NCBI GenBank assembly: GCA_028554795.2
Contig: CM068825.1
Location: 156,355,053-156,419,052, forward strand
DNA from: Sinohyriopsis cumingii
Taxonomy: Eukaryota; Mollusca; Bivalvia; Unionida; Unionidae
Length of the DNA: 64,000 bases
Direction: 5' to 3'
A program made the translations under genes and the position numbers. Of this stretch, positions 55,750 through 64,000 are shown one piece after another. Within the stretch, counting starts at the first letter, position 1, and the number at the start of each line of letters is the position of its first letter. The notes under the pieces are model-generated. The model had not been told where the DNA came from, did no database searches, and saw only the letters and a list, made by a program, of their open reading frames with translations.

Positions 55750-58700
55750 TTTTAAAAAGTGTTTTACGGGGTCAAAAGTGTTTATAGAATCAAAAGTTTT
55801 ATAGGGTCGAAAGGGAAAGGTATTGCCATGATATACCCATTTACAAATCAGCAGCCGCGTTTGATTACTATCCAAACACACCAACTATACAATACACCCG
55901 CTATTTGATTCCTATCAAGACACACCATAATACACTTGTAACATTTTCTTGATCCACATAAGGTCAACGTTTGTATAAAAAGGTTTTGTCCCAGCCTAGC
56001 ACTTGATCAAAAAAAAAACTTAGTCAGGATAAGTAAAATATAGCAGATTTATTTTAGACAAACGTTTTAATCACACCTACACAAGACACACAATCATACT
56101 ATACATGTCAATATATTGTCTACCCATCTATGTGTACTGACATGTATCCAATACTTGAGAAAGTTATTTGAGGTTTACAATGACTTTACATTACTCCACA
56201 AATTATACAATGCAAAACATTCTCGTATTCGTGGATTGAAAGATTAATAATGCCTTTACATCCCTTTCTTACTTGTAAATATATTATATCTGCTTTGGAA
56301 CTGTTACCCAGGATTGGAGAAAACATTTTAGAAGTTAGTATGTCTCCTTAGATAGAGAAATATGGAAATCTGGAATGTGTTTCCAAACATAATAAATTTA
56401 GAATTCATCTAATATTGATATGGGTTGTTTACTTCAATTTCAATAATACATGAATCATTGGCATTGCCATGGTTTTAATGGGTTTTTTTAATACTTTTAT
56501 TACAACCGCTGAGGTTGGTGTTTCCATGTTTGAAAGAAGCTCTCATACGTCGATGCAGATGTTTTTATATATAAATATGATAGCTAATGTAAACTCAACC
56601 AATCGAAATGCGTAATGCATCCCGCCTCCCGACGTAATTTCAATACCTCCACACTGGAGAGTGTGGTACTGAAATGACAACGCGAGTCGGAATGCAGCTG
56701 AATTTAATCGAATTAAGCATGTTCATCATACAAACATGAAAGAAATACGTTGATACTAAATAAAGTATGCATCAAGGTAACTAAATATCGTAAAATATTG
56801 ACATTACATGTTCAATGTGTTTCAAAACGCACCTCAAGCGTGGCAAGCTCTATAGCATGACAGCCTTCGGTTACGTGAGGGAGTCTTCGCTCTTCTCTCC
56901 ATTACGACACCTTGCAAAGGAAGTATGTATTTGCGTGACTTTTTTTAGGAAATATGAGGACATACGACTAAATACAATCCACTACCTGCTTTTTGATTAA
57001 TATCCAAATACACAGCCGAAGAATCAAGCACATAATATTTTGTTACTATTGAACACTTATATTGGAATATGGGAATATATCGAAGGGAAAAATAGTTTAA
57101 AGTCTAATCCTGCAAAAGCCGAAACTTCATAAAGAGCGACGATGATTTAATATAAGAACAGTTATCTACCACCCAATACTTAGTTTTCTATTATCCAACA
57201 TCCCATAACACTGTCCACATCACCTTGCTTAGTGTCCAAAGACCCGCACCCATTAACAAAGAGTATCATGTAAGAGATGGAGATAAAATCACACATCGGC
57301 ACTATCCAACACACTACCTATACTATCCGACACCCCATATACACTACTCAAAACGCCTTGTGCAGTGTCTAAAAACCTACACATACTATCAGCCGAAAAT
57401 ATGTGATGCAAACAGAAGGGGATGAAATCATACCACTATTATCTCCAAAACACCACTTATACTTCCAAACACCTGCTATATATAGACTTTCTAAACCCCA
57501 CTCTTCTATTACTATTCAAATAACACACTACTATCCAACACACTCCACTATCAAAGACACCTGTTTTTAGTACTAGCATACACCTTGTTTTGTATGCTAT
57601 CCAACACCTACTTAGTGTTTGTTCTCCTCCCCCACAAAAACACACTCACACAACTGTGCCTAACACCTTCTTTTTGAGTACTATTAAGCGCTCACTTTCT
57701 ATATACTATCCAGCACCCACCTTTGATTACTATCCAACACACTGCTGGGGATCAAGACCAGCCATTAATTAACGAGCAATGGTATGAGCGCTTTAAACAT
57801 AATACTTACGTACACACAAACCTAAAATATAATGATTCGCTTTTCTCACATTATAATTGCATACACACAAAAACATAGTATAACATAAGAATGGAAGGTT
57901 GTAAAAGAATGTGCATTGCACACAGTCCATCAACTGGCTTTGGACTCCGATTCAAGATTTACAATTATTTTTCCAAGGATAGCTACCCAAACGCTTGCTG
58001 ACTGACAGCAATGAAGCCCTCAACAGAGTCGCAGATCATATACATTCGAGTTGCAACACTTCAACGTGTCCAAGACAGAAATCACTCTAGATAGCTAAAG
58101 TTGTGTAGCACACTGTTACAGCCTGATTTTTGCTCAGAGATGCTACCTGACACTGTCTGAAGCCACAAGACAGTACAATATCAGCAGCAGCAGCGTAATT
58201 GTTACGACAATTGTGCATGGGGATGGAATAAGATTTGTGGGGATTTGATTTAACACCAGACCATGAAGATGACGAAGAGCAGCTGTAGCCTGTAAAATTA
58301 TTCCAATCTAGTATGAAACGTCAGCTTGTAGTAGCTCTGGTCAATACAGTAATAGTCGTAGTTTTGGCAGAATTTGACAATGCTCTGCAAATCAATATTT
58401 TGAGAAGTGATCCTTAATAATTAGAACAGATGAACAGAAGAAACAGGAAAAACCTTCGGAAATATATGATAGTACGTGAATGTTTTCAGACACCTTATAA
58501 TGCGTTCTGGATAGTGTAAATGTGGTGTTTGATAGATGGATGGAGTGCTGCAAAATAGTTTTGTGTGATATCATCTATCTGATTTACACCTACCTTTTCC
58601 TCCGATAGCAGGTGAGAATTTTAAGAAACGCTACAAGTTATCTTGGATAGTGTGTGTGGGTTTTTTTAATAATATGGATGGTATGTTAGAGAGTATGTTT

Positions 58701-58870
58701 GTGTGACTGCATCCCAATCTTTTACATTATTCCCTTTCCTTTTCATAGTAGGTTTGGGATTTTAGGTATTTCACACGATATTTTAGATAATGTGCACGGG
58801 TTAATGGATAGTAATTAAAAAGCAGGTGTTGTTGCCCACATAAAAACGTTTGACTCTATAAACACTTTTG
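55750..58870. repeat. Low-complexity block bounded by inverted repeats
   Basis: 'gtcaaaagtgtttatagaat' then 'caaaagttttatag' (55775-55810) has an inverted match at 58828-58868. Within the block the phrase 'actatccaacac' recurs many times on the plus strand (55860-57740) and inverted copies ('tggatagt') lie at 58500-58820. This suggests a palindromic or foldback element about 3.1 kb long. No coding frame was found. Confidence 0.45.
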
Positions 58871-60343
58871 ACATCTGCATGTAAGTGTACAACAACTATA
58901 ACAAAGGATTTCTTGTACTAATCTATAGTGGCGCATACTGAGGTCAACTTTAACAATGTTAATATTTAACCCAAATTGAAGTCAGCTCTTCTAACAGTGC
59001 TACCATATGCCTCAAATGTAATCCTATGGACCATTTTAACATAAGATTACCCGCTTTATTCCCCATCGGTACATATAGTTGTTTATAAGCTAGTCATTAA
59101 GTCAAAAACGTAGGAAAGATTCTGAAAGCGATAACATACGATCTATATAAATACAGTTTACCCTCTGAAAATCAAAACCCGTTATTTTTGCATTATACTG
59201 TCCTTCCGCACCCCAAATTTCTTGCTTTGATAGTTTCGGTAGTAAAGTGGAACGTGCCACTCTCTCCATGTCTGATATGGAACGCATAATAATGGTAATT
59301 TTAACATGGACCTTAAGAATCAAAATTAAAAAGGTGGAAGGACATGATTCTTTCATAGCCTGGGACAGCTTGATAATAAACTAATCAAGCTAACAGTGTC
59401 AGCATCTGCTTTGATTTATCGCATGCAGAGTAGTCATCTACAGTCCATGTTCGGAATCATTATACCTTTCTTGTTTTATCTCTTATGTCTCCTTGTCGCG
59501 AAATCAATTTGTCCAACCAAACAAAATAATCATACAAGTACTAAATAGATTCAACTAATTCGATAACGGTCTTTTTCCGTTATATACCATCCTCTGCCGT
59601 CGAGAAAACGTTATTTGTATCACTTGATACAGAAAATACGTAAAACGTTTGATGTAACATGGTTTTACGCTTACATGCCACACTAAATTCTGAAAGCTAC
59701 ACACAACCGGAATGTTACACCGACTTTCTAGTAAATTGCGAGGTTTCCATTACCGAAATAAAACCTGATATTATAAAACTAGTCCGAACAGCACGTCTCT
59801 AATAAAGAAATTTTAGAGAAAATATTACACTCTATAAGTTTCTAATAAAACAGACATAAACCTCAGTCGTAACCGTTTCAAAGATTAACACATCGAATTC
59901 TTTCTCTATTTCTCATTAAATTACTGTAAATAATTCAACTGTGCGTAATGAATACGAAATTGCGAAAAAAGTTAAGGAATGTTTCGTATCTAGCAGCACT
60001 CGCTTGCGTTGAATGTTGCTTCCATCCCACCTGACGTTTCCACCTTGTCTGATTTTTTTAGCAAAACGACTTACTTAATGGTACTGAATTTGTCATATCT
60101 GGATTGTCTGTTCGTAACAACCTTTGTTCAGTCATAATACTAAACTATAGTGTCAAAATATGAAATGTTTTTTTACACATACTTAGCTTCTTTCGAACTA
60201 ATCTCTCCAATAACTGTTTAGAAATTACTGTATATACTCATCATATGTCGAGTCAAACTGCAAACAACAAGTAATACAATCTGTCGTTGCATAGTGCGCT
60301 CGCAGATCAGGATCAATGTTGTATGTTTTACTGATTATTCCTA
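58871..60343. other. Noncoding stretch
   Basis: Nothing recognised. Confidence 0.4.
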
Positions 60344-60409
60344 ACAAGCTGAACAGACCCAGATCTGCCAGTGCATCATGGTATGGCAGATCTGGGTCTG
60401 TGCAGTTTG
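60344..60409. repeat. Perfect hairpin, 18-bp core stem
   Basis: 'cagacccagatctgcca' and 'tggcagatctgggtctg' are exact inverted copies around a 13-nt loop (60371-60383). The stem extends outward with two mismatches to 60344 and 60409, about 26 bp in all. The size is like a microRNA precursor. Confidence 0.9.
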
Positions 60410-61335
60410 CAATTGGTCTGGTCATATAAGCGATTATAGACGGTAGACGATTAATTGATGTCATGAAGCAAGCCAAAGTTCATCCGATTCACAGAGGCAG
60501 ACTAAAGAATGACCCATGAAATAACAGGTCGATTTCTATTCTGCACGTTCTTTCAAGGTATCTTTGGTGATAATAATCTTCAAATGGACACCAATTAGTC
60601 ATCTTTAACTTAGTAAATGGACTGAATTTATGAAAATTCTTTCATATCATGTTTCTGAAAATGTTTGAAAAAAACATTACAAGTGCTACATTTTTTCAAA
60701 TCTTACATTATGCCTAAACCGTTTGTGCTAACAGCAGTACGACTCAAACTGATAAGCCCGCATACCACCTGCCCGCATAATTAAAAACTAAATGATATTT
60801 TCACACCAGAAATGGTTCTTTTATATTAAATTGAATACGACTTAGGCAACGTGTTTCACTGCAGAAATGTTGCATGATTTACAAAACGGCAAATTGCTTT
60901 ATGCCCAATTACTTCCTATCTTATCTCACCACACTGTTAATATATGGCCGTGTTATTCGTTCTTATCCAGCGGTATCTTTTTTTATTTCGATATCTCGCT
61001 TTTCCCAGGTAAATCTCTCTCTGTATCGGGTCTAAAATTATGGAATATTATTTTTTTATATTGAAATTAGACACTCAGCTTCTTACTGCAAATTCAAGTC
61101 CGTGTAGGGTGACTAACTTTTGACATCCAATATGCAGATTCATCTCCGATTTTATTGTTAACACATTATTTCTTTGTTTTCGTTGTTTTAAATTAACGAT
61201 ACCATCTCATATTAAGGTACTTGTCATTTTCGTAGGATTACTAGTTTTACTTGATTTCTATAAGTATGTTGTTTGTAAACATTTTTTAGGACTATGGGTG
61301 AGGTTAACTTTATAGCAGGGTATGTTACTTTCTTA
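60410..61335. other. Noncoding stretch
   Basis: Nothing recognised. Confidence 0.4.
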
Positions 61336-61336
61336 A

Positions 61337-61365
61337 TAATAAATTTATTATTATTATTATTATTT

Positions 61366-61398
<33 letters not shown>

Positions 61399-61414
61399 TT
61401 TGTTAATAATAAAT

Positions 61415-61479
<65 letters not shown>

Positions 61480-61553
61480 CTTTCTTACCAATAAATTTAT
61501 TATTATTATTATTATTATTAATATTATTACTATTATACTTTCTTAATAATAAA

Positions 61554-61610
<57 letters not shown>

Positions 61611-61695
61611 CTTTCCTAATAATAAATGTATAATTATTATTATTATTATTATTATTAGTAGTAGTAGTAGTAGTAGTAGTGGTAGTAGTAATATT
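61337..61695. repeat. (ATT)n arrays in four tandem sections, then (AGT)n
   Basis: Runs of ATT are separated by near-identical spacers ('tactttcttaataataaa') about every 60-110 bp, so the whole array looks like a higher-order duplication. It closes with (AGT)n at 61657-61690. Confidence 0.95.
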
Positions 61696-61699
61696 GTAA

Positions 61700-62520
61700 G
61701 TGACATGCCCAGATATACAACATTGTAGCTTACCAGGCTCACCCGATGGTAGTAATTTAACCTGTACCCGTTCGGTCGCTATCCGGCATGCTAACGGCAT
61801 CGGCTCACACAGAGGTTTAGTGTTTTGGATAATTAAAATATTTTTGCAATGGTGCTATGTCGATCAAGTTGAAACCGCATGGACTCAAATGTGAATGTAT
61901 TACGACGCTGTGGCATTCGTTGCAATGACGGGGGTAATTGTTTAACAATATGATTGAAACGAGGTGTGCATTTCGGAACACGTGTGGAATACAAAACATC
62001 CTACAATTGTGCTTTGGAACATAATCTTGAGGGGAGCTGAGCATATTTCTAGTACTTTCCACGATAACCGTATAAAAAAATACGTTCTCTCCTCATCCCC
62101 CCAACCCAAAGTCCTTAAACCTGCAATCTATTTGGCTAGTTCACGAGGTAATCCTCCCACAGAAAGTAATCAGCAATCTCATTTATCATGTGGAGAAATC
62201 TGAGTATAAGATTAATTTGAAACTTGAATCTTACGTGATAAAATATTATCATTGCTCTGCCGATAGAAGAATCTAATAGACCGTAATTTGAATTAATATA
62301 AAACATACTGCATTGCAATGCTGTATGTCTTTCAGTTCAAGGAAAGTAATGATTGTTACTCGTACTATTCAGTAGTTGGCACGGTGAAACAATTCTGCAT
62401 CTAATTCGGTTGTTTTATAAAGTTAAGATATAGGTCGAAGTGTACTAACTAAAATATATGACGTTAAGGTATATTAAAGTCACTGTGATCATTCAAGATG
62501 TTTACGTGTAAAGAGTCTCA
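61700..62520. other. Noncoding stretch
   Basis: A GC-richer patch at 61700-61830 may belong to an old repeat. No gene recognised. Confidence 0.35.
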
Positions 62521-62523
62521 TAA

Positions 62524-63284
62524 GGGGACGTCCATTAATTATGTCAACAATTTTTGGGCAATTTTTTTACCCCCCCCCCCCCCCCGTCAACAACTGTCAA
62601 ACTTTCAGTGACCCCCCCCCCCAGCAATTTTACAGCACATGCAAATGGGGGGGGGGGCATTTGGCTGAAATGAACAAGAGTATGTTATCAAAGTGTACAA
62701 TATTTGTAAGGCATTAATGCTACTGCATCTGGTTGAAGAAGCTGTATGCTTGTGTAGGCTACATAATTTATTTTATGTATTATGACTGTATAATAGTCAA
62801 GCTCTCAAGTTTCCTAGGCTCAGTTATCCATCCTTGGAGGGATAGCTCATGGACTTCAGTATATACAGCATCTATACATATAACATAGATGCTATTTAAT
62901 AGACGTCCATGAATAGCTATACTGTTTAGATGTCTATGGTTCAGTGCAGTCTTTGAATTTAGTAACAGCTTCCCTTAAAAATCTGTCTACAGTCTACAAT
63001 CTACATTGAATAAAAACAAAATATGATGATGCAAGACTATGACTTCCTTGACAAGAACTCAACCGGTTTAGGATTAAACTGGTGGGCTGTTGACGGGCGA
63101 GCGTGTGCCATACCAACGCACCAACTAATTTCCTATTTTTTGATTTATTAAATTTATTGTAAAAAAATAACATTGTTGACGTCAATTTATCTTGAACTCC
63201 CCCCCTCCCCCATGTCAACAGTTGTCAAACTTCTTCAAACCTCTCCCCCCCCCCCATTTTGTTGACATAATTAATGACGACCCC
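62524..63284. mobile_element. MITE with TAA target duplication and poly-C arms
   Basis: GGGGACGTCCATTAATTATG at the left matches the reverse complement of the right end (cataattaatgacgacccc) with small differences. TAA flanks both sides (62521-62523 and 63285-63287), again a Harbinger-like duplication. Long C runs (about 62573-62585, 62615-62623, 63200-63210, 63246-63255) lie inside each end next to 'gtcaac..tgtcaaact', extending the inverted symmetry inward. No ORF. Confidence 0.82.
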
Positions 63285-63287
63285 TAA

Positions 63288-64000
63288 CAAGTAATGATCG
63301 TTGGGGTGAAATATATGATCGCGAATTTTAAATTAGTTTACGTATGGGTCCAAGAATTTTACAAAAATGTAATTTAAAAGAACGTAGAGTTTACATAATG
63401 TTGGAACGTCAATCATCACTCTCTCCATATATTAATATTTGCTACCTGTCAACATAAGATGACTTCTTATATGAGCGATTGCATAATGTAACTAAACATA
63501 CTGAACATATTTATCCTATTGTGAGGGAGTCTCTGTTCAGTGAGTTTTCCCAAGTACTCATCTAATTTCTCTTCTTTCCTCCTTCCTTCCTCTTCTTCCT
63601 TCTATACACTGTGCCTCTTGTGTACACACTGGAAGTCTCCACGGCTTTCTTCTTATTTTCTCGGTGTTGTCACTTCATGCACCCTGGAATATCTCAGCAC
63701 CGACTCTCACGGCACCCTGGGAGCTTCCTTTGAGAAGCTTGTTTACCCAGTTCAATTCCCTCTCTTTTTACGAGTTAAGTCTCGGAGTGGCTTTTAGCTA
63801 ACAATTCCCTCCTCAACATAAGCTTCCTGCTTTAGTAGACAATACGCCTCTCTCCCCCTAGAATTAGCAGCTCACTGACGGGTCTTAACTTAACTTAATT
63901 GGGTTAAAGTGGTGTTCGTCCACTAGGGACATGTACCACTGGTTACTGATGCCACAGGCATCTTTTTAATTACTCCTGGGGGAAGGAATTGGAGCCACCT
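63288..64000. other. Noncoding right edge, pyrimidine-rich patch
   Basis: A CT-rich stretch (63565-63600) and a moderately GC-rich region to the window edge look unlike the AT-rich background and may be part of a repeat continuing outside. No gene recognised. Confidence 0.35.

Noticed and set aside
61294-61800. Overlapping Leu, Tyr, Ile and Asn homopolymer frames
   Set aside because: They are translations of (ATT)n arrays on both strands.

Overview
The window is animal nuclear DNA: AT-rich, full of microsatellites and minisatellites, with no recognisable host gene and a dense layering of transposable elements. The mix (several LINE remnants of one molluscan-looking family, a tRNA-derived SINE, Harbinger-like MITEs, a Ty3 retrotransposon with unusual gene order, and a Polinton) suggests a marine invertebrate, probably a mollusc. 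This is inference from element types only.

The centrepiece is a 16.0 kb Polinton/Maverick (adintovirus-like) element at 9641-25641. It has 148-bp terminal inverted repeats (two differences seen by eye) and a 5-bp target duplication, GCAGC. It sits inside the 3' end of a LINE ORF: the LINE reading frame resumes exactly across the insertion. From the left the element carries a packaging ATPase (-), a zinc-ribbon/phospholipase A2 protein (+), a retrovirus-like DDE integrase (+), and a 3.35 kb replication gene (-) combining protein-primed DNA polymerase B, a superfamily 1 helicase and an HNH domain. Next come a Cys-rich zinc protein (+), an HNH endonuclease (+), a SINE and tandem-repeat region, and two small ORFs (+). 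After an AT-rich repeat block where transcription converges, there is a tightly packed minus-strand block of virion-type genes: a short ORF, a penton/spike-like protein, a membrane protein, fibre-like proteins, an adenain-like protease, a pX-like protein, the major capsid protein, a basic amphipathic protein and a coiled-coil protein.

The replication and integration genes (PolB, integrase) and the virion genes (ATPase, protease, capsid proteins, PLA2) form the full set of a virus-like transposon. At least seven single-base frameshifts, several in homopolymers, break the ATPase, PLA2, PolB-helicase-HNH, penton-like, capsid and coiled-coil genes. The integrase, both small zinc/HNH genes, the pX-like gene and the membrane protein gene are open. 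The copy is either recently inactivated or carries assembly indels.

Left of the element: a 37-bp minisatellite (1.7-2.4 kb), a SINE-like repeat (4.0-4.3 kb), microsatellites, a decayed LINE on the minus strand (7.75-8.74 kb), a (CATA)n tract and the interrupted LINE. Right of it: a degenerate LTR retrotransposon at 27428-34469 whose integrase lies before the reverse transcriptase (Gmr1-like order) and whose 3' LTR holds a MITE, then a 35-bp minisatellite, a 54-bp minisatellite carrying TGACGTCA sites, long foldback hairpins, a CR1/L2-like LINE on the minus strand (43.8-45.5 kb), related solo LTRs, another LINE scrap (55.0-55.5 kb), an inverted-repeat-bounded low-complexity block (55.75-58.87 kb), (ATT)n arrays and a MITE with a TAA duplication (62.5-63.3 kb).
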